Shown: positions 8,126 through 16,939, counted from the first letter of the stretch. The stretch is DNA of 64,000 nucleotides from an uncultured Mailhella sp. (GCF_963931295.1 NZ_OZ007001.1:2869001-2933000); one strand, 5' to 3'. Translations and numbers: made by a program. Notes: generated by a model from the letters alone, not told the origin.

Positions 8126-9085
8126 GGCACACTCCTTGAATGATGGAAGGAAATCGGGAAACGTGTTGCTCTGCTTTGAGCGCGCATGCGCAGCGTCGGC
8201 GGGAAGACGGAAATTTCTGCGTCGCACCTGGCGAAGCACGGGGCGGTCCAGTTCGGCAAGCGCGGCTTCGAGCCTGTCGAGCCAGAGCTCGACGAAGGCG
8301 GGATCGTCGGCCAGACCGCGCAGTTCGGCCTGACAGCGGAACCCGGCGGCTTCAAGACGGCTTTTCCAGGAGGAAGGCGAGCTGCCCGCCATGTCTTCGA
8401 GCGTGTGCCTGCCCACGACGGAGAGCAGCGGCAGCAGCCAGACGCGTCCGCTGGGAGCGGCTTCGGCGGAAAGTTCCGGCAGCAGCAGATCGAGGCCGTC
8501 GGAGGCGGGAGACTCCGCGGTGGCCTCGTCGGGGCGCACCATGCCTGCTCCGACCATGCACGCCACATGAATGTGCGGATCCTGCGCGCGCACGGCTTCG
8601 CCCCAGCGCCGGTAGAGGATGTCGCATTCATGGCGGCTGCCGTGCGCCATGCAGACCACGGGTTCGCCGGGAGAGCGCAGAGGAGAAATATGGCTGAGAA
8701 GCGTGGCGGAAGCCTGCGCCACGGAAGCGTCTTCGGGGTCGAGACTGGAGAGCAGGGGACGGCCGAGACTGACGGCGAGTCTGCCTTCGTCGACGATGAC
8801 CCGGCAGTCTGCGGCTACGCCGTCGTATTCCATGCCGGGAATGAGATGCAGGGGCTGCACCGCCACATGGGTGTAACGCTCGTAGCGCATGCGTTTCAGG
8901 GCCTTGAGCACGGAATCGGATTTCGTGCGGGAGCTGGCAAGGCGCAGTCGCATGGTTTCGGAGGTGAAGGCCCACCGCACGGGCAGGCGAAAACGGGCCT
9001 CCGTGGCGGCCTGCACGGCGCGCAGAGCCGCCGCCCCGCGGATGTTGCCGCATCCGTAGGCAACCAGAAGAACGCCTCGCTTCAT
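6929..9085 (-). CDS. cbiK: CbiK-type sirohydrochlorin cobaltochelatase domain in one reading frame with the aminotransferase
   Basis: The first ~290 codons encode a CbiK-like chelatase, which inserts Co2+ into sirohydrochlorin in the early-cobalt (anaerobic) B12 route. Visible are MKRGVLLVAYGCG, WAFTSETMRLRL, VAVQPLHLIPGMEYDGV, and two His-bearing segments, CMAHGSRHEC and LSVVGRHTLEDM, which match the catalytic His positions of the family. No stop codon separates this domain from the aminotransferase; the joining ~35 residues are Arg/Ala/Ser-rich and look like translated spacer. The 718-codon frame could be a real two-domain protein, or cbiK could have lost its stop. The ATG overlaps the previous gene's stop by 4 bases. 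Confidence 0.75.
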   Translation of the reverse strand: MKRGVLLVAYGCGNIRGAAALRAVQAATEARFRLPVRWAFTSETMRLRLASSRTKSDSVLKALKRMRYERYTHVAVQPLHLIPGMEYDGVAADCRVIVDEGRLAVSLGRPLLSSLDPEDASVAQASATLLSHISPLRSPGEPVVCMAHGSRHECDILYRRWGEAVRAQDPHIHVACMVGAGMVRPDEATAESPASDGLDLLLPELSAEAAPSGRVWLLPLLSVVGRHTLEDMAGSSPSSWKSRLEAAGFRCQAELRGLADDPAFVELWLDRLEAALAELDRPVLRQVRRRNFRLPADAAHARSKQSNTFPDFLPSFKECAMSASVISSAMEQNLSQGSMIRRMFEAGIELRKKYGDDAVCDFSLGNPDLAPPAEAARAMTALAARMSEPGILGYMPNAGFSWAREKLAAWLSSQQKTALEAKHVMLGCGAAGVMNAFFHTVLEPGDEVLTVAPFFGEYRFYVGNHGGTLHPVPCRAEDFGPDVETLAAAVTPRTRAVIINSPNNPSGAVYSEEDIKSLAAMLEEASKRIGRIIYLVADEPYRFLAYDGIEVPAALPLYKYSVVISSFAKNYGMAGERVGYIAVNPAMEHADQLMDGLIFSNRVLGFVNPPVVGQYLMADCLGTSTDAALAIYTNRRNKLAAILADAGYEFTLPKGTFYFFPKAPGGDDKAIVERLTNNLVLAVPSSGFGFPGYFRLSFAVEDAVIERSAEGFRKALKG

Positions 9086-9534
9086 GCCTTGTCCGGGGAA
9101 AACGTTTCTTCGGTGAAAAGCTGGAAGCCCTTTTTGCGGAGCAGTGCGGCAAAGAGCCCGTCGCCGTCGACAAGGGTGTGGGTGAAGGTGCCGTCGTAGA
9201 TGCGTCCGCAGCCGCAGGAAGGGGAGCGCGCCTTGAGCACGGCGGCCGAACAGCCGTATTCTTCGGCGATGTACAGCGCCGATTCCGCGCCGGAGGCGAA
9301 TGCCTGCGTGACGTCGTCGCCTTCGGCGGAAACAACGCGTCCGTCTTTCTGTTCGCTGGGGGTGCGGGGCGTGGGCAGGCCGCCGAGCACTTCGGGGCAG
9401 ACGGGCACGGCTTCGCCCGCGTTCACGAGAGCGGCGATTTCCGGGCGCAGGTTGGAGCGGCCGTCGTACCGGCAGGGAATGCCGGCAAGGCAGGCGCTCA
9501 CCACGTATCGGCAGGGCTTGGGAATCTCAGTCAA
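9082..9534 (-). CDS. DUF523 family protein (TudS-like, 2-thiouracil desulfurase family)
   Basis: The 150-residue protein has the DUF523 cysteine pattern: VSACLAGIPCRYDGRSN near the start, AVPVCPEVLGGLPTPR in the middle, and LKARSPSCG near residue 106. In characterised relatives such cysteines hold a [4Fe-4S] cluster that removes sulfur from thiouracils; whether this protein shares the substrate is unknown. The gene overlaps the end of purM by 8 bases and the start of the CbiK frame by 4 bases, so all three are probably translated from one transcript. Confidence 0.85.
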   Translation of the reverse strand: MTEIPKPCRYVVSACLAGIPCRYDGRSNLRPEIAALVNAGEAVPVCPEVLGGLPTPRTPSEQKDGRVVSAEGDDVTQAFASGAESALYIAEEYGCSAAVLKARSPSCGCGRIYDGTFTHTLVDGDGLFAALLRKKGFQLFTEETFSPDKA

Positions 9535-10579
9535 AGGAAATCTCCACCTGTTCCTGATTGTCCTTGCGGCGGACTATGGTGCCTATTTCCCACGCGCCGG
9601 TGTTCATGGAACGGAAGCGGGGAAGCATGTCGTCGGCGGTCTCGCGGTCGGTGATCATGATGTAGCCGATGCCGCAGTTGAAGATCTGGAGCATTTCCGG
9701 CCAGGAAAGATTTCCCTGTTCCTTCAGCCAGTCGAAGATGGCGGGACGCTCCCAGCTGGAGAACCGGATGTTCGCGCAGACCGAGGGCGAAAGCACGCGG
9801 GGAATGTTGTCGTAGAAGCCGCCGCCGGTGATGTGAACCATGCCCTTGATGGGCAGATCGCGCATGATGGACTTGACCTGCTCGGAATAGATGACCGTGG
9901 GAGTGAGCAGCACGTCGGCAAAGGTGCGGTCGGTGCCGGGCACGATGTCGTCGGCCCTGACGCCGCTCTGCTCGTAGATTTTGCGCACCAGCGAGTAGCC
10001 GTTGGAATGCAGTCCCGAAGAGGCCAGGCCGATGATGACGTCGCCCACGCTGATGGTGGAACCGTCCACGATTTTCGGGCCGTCAACGATGCCCACGCAG
10101 AAGCCTGCAAGGTCATAGTCGCCGTTGGCGTACATGCCGGGCATTTCCGCGGTTTCGCCGCCGAGCAGGGTGCAGCCGCTCATCTTGCAGCCTTCAACGA
10201 TGCCGCCGACCACGGTGGCGGCCTGATCCACGTTCAGTTCGCCGCAGGAAAAATAGTCGAGAAAGAACAGGGGTTTTGCGCCGAGCACAAGGCAGTCGTT
10301 CACGCTCATGGCCACGAGATCGATGCCCACGGTGTCGTGCCTGCCGAACATGGAGGCCATCTTGAGCTTGGTGCCCACGCCGTCGGTGCCCGCTACAAGA
10401 ACCGGAGCCTGCATGCCCGTGATGTCGGGTCGGAACAGGCCGCCGAAGCCGCCGATGTCCGAAAGGACGCCGTGGGTCTGCGTGCTGGCCACCATGGTCT
10501 TGATGCGGGAAACCAGCTCGTTGCCGGCAGAAATGTCGACGCCGGCAGAGGTGTATGCGTCGGAACGGGAAAAGCTCAT
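9527..10579 (-). CDS. purM: phosphoribosylformylglycinamidine cyclo-ligase (AIR synthetase)
   Basis: PurM closes the imidazole ring in step five of purine synthesis, using ATP to convert FGAM to AIR. The 350-residue product has the family marks GTDGVGTKLKMA, the nucleotide and substrate segment LLGGETAEMPGMY, GLASSGLHSNGYSLVRKI, and HITGGGFYDNIPRVL. Length is normal. The start is chosen at MSFSRSDAYTSAGVD, with CCAGGAGATG just upstream; the frame is open for another 59 codons but those residues do not resemble PurM. A promoter match lies about 150 bases upstream. Downstream it overlaps the DUF523 gene. Confidence 0.96.
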   Translation of the reverse strand: MSFSRSDAYTSAGVDISAGNELVSRIKTMVASTQTHGVLSDIGGFGGLFRPDITGMQAPVLVAGTDGVGTKLKMASMFGRHDTVGIDLVAMSVNDCLVLGAKPLFFLDYFSCGELNVDQAATVVGGIVEGCKMSGCTLLGGETAEMPGMYANGDYDLAGFCVGIVDGPKIVDGSTISVGDVIIGLASSGLHSNGYSLVRKIYEQSGVRADDIVPGTDRTFADVLLTPTVIYSEQVKSIMRDLPIKGMVHITGGGFYDNIPRVLSPSVCANIRFSSWERPAIFDWLKEQGNLSWPEMLQIFNCGIGYIMITDRETADDMLPRFRSMNTGAWEIGTIVRRKDNQEQVEISFD

Positions 10580-10727
10580 GGTTTCATCTCCTGGTTGAAG
10601 GCGTCCGCCCTGGGAGGCGGTCGAGCCGTCTGCGTTCAAGCGCCTGCGATCCGCGTCGGGACCGGGCCGGAGGAGCTGGGTCGGAAGCGGCATTTCCCAT
10701 GGAAATCGCATAGGCAGGTGCCCCGTA

Positions 10728-10756
10728 TTAATAGTCGCTTCCGGGGCGTTTGCCAA
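10728..10756 (-). promoter_or_regulatory. sigma-70-type promoter for purM
   Basis: Minus strand TTGGCA-N17-TATTAA: 5 of 6 at -35 and 5 of 6 at -10 with ideal spacing, leaving a leader of about 140 bases before purM. No other function is seen in the purM-smr gap (10580-10937). Confidence 0.6.
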
Positions 10757-10937
10757 GTTTTTAAATGGCGTTCGGGCGTCGGAGTCCCCGAACCCTGTGA
10801 TAATGCGCCGCGTCTTTTCGGTGCGCCGCTTCGTCGGCAGGCGCGGCCGCTCATGCTCATCCCCTTGCTTTTCCCTGTGGACGATTTAGAACATGTCTGC
10901 CCGAGCGGCATGAATTCTTACTTTCAAGGCGGTTTCC

Positions 10938-11999
10938 ATGAGCAAAGATGCTTCCAATCCCTTTTCCAGGCTGAACGCCAAGGATTTTCCTTCCCGCAGC
11001 GAACGGGAGAATTTGAAAAAACAGCATCGCGCCAAGACGGTGGTGAAGAACAGGGACGCCGAGGCCGCAGCGCAGGATGCCGACGTTGAACTGTTCATGC
11101 AGGCCATGGGAGGAAACGTGCGCGCGCTTTCTTCGGACAAGGCTTCGTCCGGCAAGTCAGGCTCGGGACGGACCGACGCGGCGGGAAAAGCTTCCGGGGG
11201 GAGCGACAACGACAGCTTTGCCCGGGCGCTGGAGCAGCAGGGCGTGAAGAAGCTGCTGCAGAAAAAGAAGGAAAAGAGCGCGCCTGAAGCGCCGAAGGCC
11301 GAGCCCGGGGAAGAGGAAACGCCCGCCACGCTGACGGCCATGGCGCTGGCCGGAGCCCGCATAGCCCGTCGCGACGACGCGGCCATGCTGAACGAGGCCG
11401 CCGGAAAGCCTGTTGAAGCCGACGACAGCCGAGACTTTTTCAGCGCCATCAAGGGCACGGTGCCGCTCAACGGCAAGGGCCGCGACGTGCCCGTGGAACC
11501 TGAGCCTCCGATGATTCCCGTGACGGATCCCAGGCATCCGCTTCAGGACTTCATGGAAGGCAAGGTGGAATTTTCCGTGGCCAGCACCGCCGAATATGCG
11601 GAAGGTCACGTGGTGGGACTCGATCTCATGATCGTTTCACAGCTCCAGACGCGCCAGTTCAGCCCCGAGGCGCACATCGACCTGCACGGTCTGAACTGCG
11701 AGCAGGCGTTTCAGAATCTGGTGGGATTTTTCCGCAACGCCTACTACAAGGGCGTGAGAACGGTGCTCATCGTCACCGGTCGCGGACTCAATTCCCTGAA
11801 CGGGGTGCCGGTGCTCCGCTTCCGCGTGCAGCAGTGGCTCACTCAGGATCCGTTCAAGCGCGTGGTGCTGGCCTTCTGCACGGCCAAACAGGAGGACGGC
11901 GGCGCGGGAGCCTTCTATGTGCTCATCCGCAGGCGCAAGAAGAGCTACGGGAAGATTCGCTGGGACGTCATGCCTTCCGATCCCGATCTTTACGCGTGA
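10938..11999 (+). CDS. Smr domain protein (MutS2-type Smr)
   Basis: This 353-residue protein ends in an Smr domain, about residues 235-345, with HIDLHGLNCEQAF, the nuclease-associated VTGRGLNS and GGAGAFYVLIRRRK. Smr domains nick DNA or cleave RNA in several characterised proteins. The first ~200 residues are charged and low in complexity (Lys/Glu/Ala/Ser-rich, e.g. KKLLQKKKEK), likely disordered, and bear no MutS ATPase. It is therefore a stand-alone Smr protein with a long flexible N-terminus. The ATG has AAGGCGG upstream. A terminator follows at about 55 bases. Confidence 0.85.
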   Translation: MSKDASNPFSRLNAKDFPSRSERENLKKQHRAKTVVKNRDAEAAAQDADVELFMQAMGGNVRALSSDKASSGKSGSGRTDAAGKASGGSDNDSFARALEQQGVKKLLQKKKEKSAPEAPKAEPGEEETPATLTAMALAGARIARRDDAAMLNEAAGKPVEADDSRDFFSAIKGTVPLNGKGRDVPVEPEPPMIPVTDPRHPLQDFMEGKVEFSVASTAEYAEGHVVGLDLMIVSQLQTRQFSPEAHIDLHGLNCEQAFQNLVGFFRNAYYKGVRTVLIVTGRGLNSLNGVPVLRFRVQQWLTQDPFKRVVLAFCTAKQEDGGAGAFYVLIRRRKKSYGKIRWDVMPSDPDLYA

Positions 12000-12054
12000 T
12001 GAACACGTCCTTTCCGGGCTCGCTGCGGCGTCCGCCTGCTGCGGAAGGCGCGGG

Positions 12055-12080
12055 CCCGGCGTAGCGCCGGGGCGTTTTTT
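12055..12080 (+). terminator. terminator after the smr gene
   Basis: CCCGGCG-TAG-CGCCGGG followed after three bases by TTTTTT. The rest of the gap to glpX (12081-12349) shows no gene. Confidence 0.7.
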
Positions 12081-12349
12081 CCGCGGCCGCTGCCGAGAAG
12101 GACGGAGCAAAATTCCCGCGGGCTCCCCGACGCGTTCGGAGATCCGGAGTTTTTTCGCCGCGTGATCCTGGTCTGTTTTGCAGAGACGCCCCCCTGCCCC
12201 CGGAAACGGGGAGAGGCTGTTCCCGGGGAGTTCTCATGGGCGTTGTCTGCCCCGCATCTTCCGGGCGGAGGACGGCCTTTGCCGCCGTCGCGCCGGGGAA
12301 CGTTGCGCCGCCGCGCTTTTCGTCCTGTCCCTCCGGCATGCCTTTACTC

Positions 12350-12378
12350 TTGATGAAATACGCAGGCTCGGCTATAGT
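12350..12378 (+). promoter_or_regulatory. sigma-70-type promoter for glpX
   Basis: TTGATG-N17-TATAGT, 4 of 6 and 5 of 6 matches with ideal spacing, about 60 bases before the glpX start. Confidence 0.65.
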
Positions 12379-12443
12379 TATGGCGTTGCGGCCTGCTTTT
12401 GGGCCGTTCTTTATGTAAAAGCTCCTTTCCGAGGGAGGATCAT

Positions 12444-13427
12444 ATGCAAGCTCCTGAAAAAAATCTGGCGTTCGAACTGCTCCGCGTAACGGAATCCGCA
12501 GCTCTTTCCGCGGCCCGCTGGCTGGGAAAGGGCGCCAAGGAAGACGGCGACGGCGCGGCGGTGGACGCCATGCGCCTTTCTTTTGACTCTCTCTCCATCA
12601 AGGGCCGCGTCATCATCGGCGAAGGCGCCAAGGACAAGGCTCCCATGTTGTACAACGGAGAGGAAGTGGGAGACGGAACGGGGCCTGCCGTCGACATCGC
12701 CGTGGATCCCGTGGAGGGCACCAATCTGCTGGCTCTCGGCCGTCCCAACGCCATCGCCGTCATCGGCGCGTGCAAGTCCGGATACATGTACAATCCCGGC
12801 TCCAGTTATTACATGAAGAAGCTCGTGGTGGGCCGCGAAGCCCGAGACGTGGTGGACATCGACGCTCCCGTGGCCGACAACCTTCAGGCCGTGGCCCGCG
12901 CCGTGGGCAAGGACATCAACGACCTCGTGGTGTTCGTGCTCGACAAGCCCCGTCACAAAGGCCTCATTGAAGAAATCCGCAAGACCGGCGCCCGCATCAC
13001 CCTGCACACCGACGGCGACGTGGCCGGCTCCCTCATGGTGGCCGATCCCAGCGTTGACGTCGATGTCATGATGGGCACCGGCGGCACGCCGGAAGGCGTC
13101 ATTTCGGCCTGCGCCATCAAGGGCGTGGGCGGACAGATGTTCGGTCGCTTCGATCCGCAGTCCGACGCCGAAAGGCAGGCCATGATCGCCGAAGGCACCA
13201 AACTTGACGAAATCCTCACCGTGGATTCCATCATCCGCGCCGACGACGCTTTTTTTGCCGCCACCGGCATTTCCGGCGGCACCTTCCTCGGCGGAGTGAG
13301 TTATTCCGGCCGCGGGGCGGTCACCCATTCTCTGGTCATCCGCGCCAAGACCGGCACGTTCCGCTACATCGAATCCCATCACAACTGGGATCGTCTGATG
13401 AAGTTCAGCTCCGTCCGCTACGACTAG
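12444..13427 (+). CDS. glpX: class II fructose-1,6-bisphosphatase
   Basis: GlpX hydrolyses fructose-1,6-bisphosphate to fructose-6-phosphate in gluconeogenesis. The 327-residue protein has the metal and substrate motif DIAVDPVEGTNLLALG, DVMMGTGGTPEGVI and the preceding LHTDGDVAGSL. The N-terminal metal-binding segment reads IIGEGAKDKAPML, whereas most family members have acidic residues where this one has A and K (commonly GEGExDEAPML). One Glu is kept, so activity is plausible. The start ATG has GAGGGAGGATC upstream; a 15-codon upstream extension is unlikely. A hairpin without a T-run follows at 13436-13456. Confidence 0.94.
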   Translation: MQAPEKNLAFELLRVTESAALSAARWLGKGAKEDGDGAAVDAMRLSFDSLSIKGRVIIGEGAKDKAPMLYNGEEVGDGTGPAVDIAVDPVEGTNLLALGRPNAIAVIGACKSGYMYNPGSSYYMKKLVVGREARDVVDIDAPVADNLQAVARAVGKDINDLVVFVLDKPRHKGLIEEIRKTGARITLHTDGDVAGSLMVADPSVDVDVMMGTGGTPEGVISACAIKGVGGQMFGRFDPQSDAERQAMIAEGTKLDEILTVDSIIRADDAFFAATGISGGTFLGGVSYSGRGAVTHSLVIRAKTGTFRYIESHHNWDRLMKFSSVRYD

Positions 13428-13435
13428 AAGACGGC

Positions 13436-13456
13436 GTCCCCGCGTTCTGCGGGGAC
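13436..13456 (+). repeat. hairpin between glpX and fabD
   Basis: GTCCCCGC-N5-GCGGGGAC, a perfect 8-bp stem with no T-run after it, so it may be an RNA processing or stability element rather than a terminator. Confidence 0.5.
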
Positions 13457-13500
13457 TTCGTGTGAGTATGTGACCCATAATCCCATCCAAGGAGTATGGA

Positions 13501-14460
13501 ATGAACAGTGTTAAGACCGCCATCCTGTTCCCCGGTCAGGGGTCGCAGGCATCTGGCATGGGAAGGCGTCTTGCCGAGGCGTCTTCCGATATCATGGATC
13601 TCTGGAAGAAGGCGGAAAGCATCAGCGGCCTGCCTCTGCGCGAGATATACTGGGACAGCGACGACGCCACCCTCATGGCGGAAACCCGCAACCTCCAGCC
13701 TGCCATCACCGTGGTGAATCTCGCGCTGTGGATGAGCGTGGCCGATCGTCTTTCTCCGGCCTGTGCCGCCGGTCACAGCCTGGGCGAATTCAGCGCGCTG
13801 GCCGCAGCCGGCGTGCTCCCCATGGACAGGGTGCTCGAACTCGTGTCCCTGCGCGGACGCCTCATGGCCGACGTGGATCCGGAACACATCGGCACCATGT
13901 GCGCCATGATCCGCCTCTCTCAGGAACAGGTGGAAGCCGCGGCCAAGGAAGTGTCCGAAGCAACCGGCAAGCTCGTGCGCGTGGCCAACAAGAACACGCC
14001 GCTGCAGTTCGTGCTGAGCGGCCATCGCGAGGCCGTGGAGGCCGCGGCGGAAAAGCTCAAGGCCGAAAATCCGCGCGCCAAGGGCTTCCCGCTGGCCGTG
14101 AGCGGCGCGTTCCACACGCCCATGATGGCCGAAGCTTCGGCGGAATTTTCCAAGCTGCTCGACAAGCAGGACTGGCACGACGCGAAGTTCCCCATTTATT
14201 CCAACATCAACGGGGAGCCGCTGAGTGACGCGGAAGCGCTGCACAGCGCCATGCGCCGTCAGATGACCTCGTCCGTGTGCTGGGTGGACACCATTTCCAA
14301 TCAGTGGAGAGACGGCGTGCGCCGCTGGGTGGAGTTCGGTCCGCAGGGCGTGCTCACCCGCATGGTGCGCCCCATTCTCGTGGCCGCAGACGTGGCCGAC
14401 GGCAGCTACACCACCGTTCATATTCCCAATAAAGACGCCGTTGATGCATTTGAAGGATAA
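13501..14460 (+). CDS. fabD: malonyl-CoA:ACP transacylase
   Basis: FabD moves malonyl groups from CoA to acyl carrier protein to supply fatty-acid elongation. The 319-residue product has ILFPGQGSQASGMG at the start, the nucleophile elbow AGHSLGEFSAL, and the catalytic His in VSGAFHTPMM. Length is normal. The ATG has CCAAGGAGTATGG upstream. It is separated from the rest of the fatty-acid genes by argS and a SPOR gene; argS starts 2 bases after its stop, so the two are translated together. Confidence 0.95.
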   Translation: MNSVKTAILFPGQGSQASGMGRRLAEASSDIMDLWKKAESISGLPLREIYWDSDDATLMAETRNLQPAITVVNLALWMSVADRLSPACAAGHSLGEFSALAAAGVLPMDRVLELVSLRGRLMADVDPEHIGTMCAMIRLSQEQVEAAAKEVSEATGKLVRVANKNTPLQFVLSGHREAVEAAAEKLKAENPRAKGFPLAVSGAFHTPMMAEASAEFSKLLDKQDWHDAKFPIYSNINGEPLSDAEALHSAMRRQMTSSVCWVDTISNQWRDGVRRWVEFGPQGVLTRMVRPILVAADVADGSYTTVHIPNKDAVDAFEG

Positions 14461-14462
14461 CG

Positions 14463-16130
14463 ATGCGCGACATACTTCTCATTGAAAAGGCCCTCCGGGA
14501 CATCGTGGCCGGACACGGCTGGGAATGGCCGGAAAAGGCCGTTCTGGAAACGCCCAGAGACGCCAGCCACGGCGATCTCGCCACCAACCTCGCCATGGTG
14601 CTCGCCAGGCAGGCCAAGGCCGCGCCCCGCGCCGTGGCGGAAGAGATCAAAACCGAACTGTGCGACAGGTTCCCCGGACTCGTCACGGCCGAAATCGCCG
14701 GCCCCGGGTTCATCAACGTCACGTTCGCCCCGTCGTTCTGGCAGGGCGTGGTCGCCGACGTGGAGGAGCAGGGCAAGGCCTTCGGCTCCTCCAAGAACGG
14801 CAGCGGCCGCCGCATCGTGGTGGAATACGTGTCCGCCAACCCCACCGGCCCCCTGCACATCGGACACGGCCGCGGCGCCGCCGTGGGCGATTCGCTCACC
14901 CGTCTGCTGCGCTTTGCCGGATACGACGTGTCCACCGAGTACTACATCAACGACGCCGGTCGTCAGATGCGTCTGCTGGGCGATTCCGTGTATCTGCGCA
15001 TGCGCGAAATCTGCAACCTGCCCGTGGTGTATCCCGAAGATCCCAAGGGCTGGTATCACGGCGACTACATCCGCGACATCGCCCGCGAAATGCTGGACAA
15101 GGATCCTTCCCTGATCGAGCGTCCCGAGGCCGAGGCTAAGGATCTGTGCTACGAGTACGCCTGCGCCACCATTCTGGCGGGCATCAAGGAAGACCTCAGG
15201 GAATTCCGCGTGGAACATCAGGTCTGGTTCTCGGAAAAGAGCCTCGTTGACGCCGGCAAGGTGGAGGAAGCCTTCGACAAGCTGCGCGCCATGGGCCTCG
15301 TGTACGACAAGGACAACGCCGTATGGCTCGCCACGCAGCAGTTCGGCGACGACAAGGACCGCGTGCTCCGCAAGAGCGACGGATACCTGACCTATTTTGC
15401 TTCCGACATCGCCTATCACGCCAACAAGTTTGAACGCGGCTTCGATGAATGCATCGACGTGTGGGGCGCGGATCATCACGGTTACGTTCCCCGCATGAAG
15501 GCGGCCATCACCTGCATGAAGCACGATCCGGAAAAGGATTTCCACGTGGTGCTCATTCAGATGGTGAACCTCATGCGCGGCGGCGAGCCTGTGGCCATGT
15601 CCACCCGCTCGGGCGAATTCGTCACCCTGCGCGAAGTGCTCGACGACGTGGGCACGGACGCCGCCCGGTTCATGTTCCTGTCCCGCAAGAGCGACAGTCC
15701 GCTCGACTTCGATCTCGATCTTGTGAAGCAGCGGAACATGGAAAACCCCGTGTATTATGTGCAGTACGCCTACGCCCGCGTGGCCGCGCTGCTGCGCCGC
15801 GCCGCCGATCGCGGCGTGGTTCTTCCCGAACGCTGCACGGCGGACATGCTCGCGCCCCTCACCTCGGCCGACGATCTGGCCCTTCTGCGCGAAGCGGAAC
15901 GTTTCCGCAACGTGGTGGAAGACGCGGCCCGCTCCCGCGCGGCGCATCCCGTAAGCTTCTACCTCATGGAACTTGCGGGCAAGCTGCACAGCTACTACGC
16001 CAACAATCCCGTGCTGAGCGGCGACGACGAGGCCGTCATGAAGGCGCGCCTTGCGCTGCTGCGCGCCGTGAGCGTGGTCATTGCCAACGGCCTTGATCTG
16101 CTCGGCGTCAGCGCTCCGGAATCCATGTAG
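14463..16130 (+). CDS. argS: arginyl-tRNA synthetase
   Basis: The 555-residue class I synthetase attaches arginine to tRNA-Arg. The N-terminal tRNA D-loop recognition domain occupies about residues 1-110; the HIGH motif is in NPTGPLHIGHGRGAAVG. Instead of a canonical KMSKS the family-specific segment PVAMSTRSGEFVTLREVLDDVG follows, which is common in ArgS. The C-terminal anticodon-binding DALR domain ends with the stretch around VVIANGLDLLGVSAPESM. Gene order fabD-argS-SPOR has spacings of only 2 bases. Confidence 0.97.
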   Translation: MRDILLIEKALRDIVAGHGWEWPEKAVLETPRDASHGDLATNLAMVLARQAKAAPRAVAEEIKTELCDRFPGLVTAEIAGPGFINVTFAPSFWQGVVADVEEQGKAFGSSKNGSGRRIVVEYVSANPTGPLHIGHGRGAAVGDSLTRLLRFAGYDVSTEYYINDAGRQMRLLGDSVYLRMREICNLPVVYPEDPKGWYHGDYIRDIAREMLDKDPSLIERPEAEAKDLCYEYACATILAGIKEDLREFRVEHQVWFSEKSLVDAGKVEEAFDKLRAMGLVYDKDNAVWLATQQFGDDKDRVLRKSDGYLTYFASDIAYHANKFERGFDECIDVWGADHHGYVPRMKAAITCMKHDPEKDFHVVLIQMVNLMRGGEPVAMSTRSGEFVTLREVLDDVGTDAARFMFLSRKSDSPLDFDLDLVKQRNMENPVYYVQYAYARVAALLRRAADRGVVLPERCTADMLAPLTSADDLALLREAERFRNVVEDAARSRAAHPVSFYLMELAGKLHSYYANNPVLSGDDEAVMKARLALLRAVSVVIANGLDLLGVSAPESM

Positions 16131-16132
16131 TC

Positions 16133-16939
16133 ATGGCCAACGCCTTTTATCGCAATTCCTCCTCCAGCGCGAAGAAGAACAGCGAGCGCGAACGTCGGCA
16201 GACGGCGTTCTTCGCTGCGGAGGAAAGCTCGGACGCCGCGGCCTCATCGGCCGCGGCCGATGAGGCGTCTTCTCGCCGGGCCGCGCCTTTGCGCAGCGAG
16301 ACGCGTTCCGAAGGCCGGAGCGTGTTCGCCTGGCGGGCGAACATTACGCCTTCCGCGCTGGTGACCATGAGCGTGCTTGCGCTCGTCATGCTGGGATTCA
16401 GCTTTCTCTCCGGCGTGATTGTCGGGCGCAGCAGCATGCCTCTGCCGCAGGCGCTGGAGCTCGACACGCTGCTTTCGGAGAGCCCCAAGGCCGAAGAAGG
16501 GGAGAGCGAGGAGCCGGAAAAGATTCTGCCCAAGGAAGAGCTGCGCTTCATGACCAGCCTGAAGAGCGACGCCGCGGGCGGCGTTCTGGCCGATGCTGAC
16601 AAGGCGTCGGATGCGGCTCCGGCCGTGACGCAGGAAAAGGCGGCGCAGGAGAAGCCGAAGCCGGAAGTGCAGAAGCCCAGGGAGCCGCAGTTCGACTACG
16701 TGCTGCGGGTGGCCGCCTTCAAGGAGCCGGAGCAGGCGCAGGCGCTGCTCAACCGGCTTTCCAAGGACGGCATTCGTGCCCGCCGCACGCAAGCCAAGAC
16801 CCGCCGCACCACCTGGTACTACGTGCAGGTGCTCATGCGCGGCAGCAAGGCCGATCTTCAGGTGCTCAGGCGCAAGCTCGACGGCTACGGTCTGCACGAC
16901 GCCATGCTCATCAGCGAAAAGGCCGTCAAGGGAAAATAG
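16133..16939 (+). CDS. SPOR domain membrane protein
   Basis: The 268-residue protein has a Ser/Ala/Arg-rich cytoplasmic N-terminus (1-75), one membrane segment (about 79-100, ALVTMSVLALVMLGFSFLSGVIV), a Glu/Lys/Pro-rich linker and a C-terminal SPOR domain (about 188-265, FDYVLRVAAFKEPEQAQALL ... WYYVQVL). SPOR domains bind denuded peptidoglycan at the division septum, so this is likely a divisome-associated, periplasm-facing protein. The start ATG is 2 bases after argS. Relatives in this group of bacteria often sit after argS (known to me as a general trend, not checked). Confidence 0.88.
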   Translation: MANAFYRNSSSSAKKNSERERRQTAFFAAEESSDAAASSAAADEASSRRAAPLRSETRSEGRSVFAWRANITPSALVTMSVLALVMLGFSFLSGVIVGRSSMPLPQALELDTLLSESPKAEEGESEEPEKILPKEELRFMTSLKSDAAGGVLADADKASDAAPAVTQEKAAQEKPKPEVQKPREPQFDYVLRVAAFKEPEQAQALLNRLSKDGIRARRTQAKTRRTTWYYVQVLMRGSKADLQVLRRKLDGYGLHDAMLISEKAVKGK

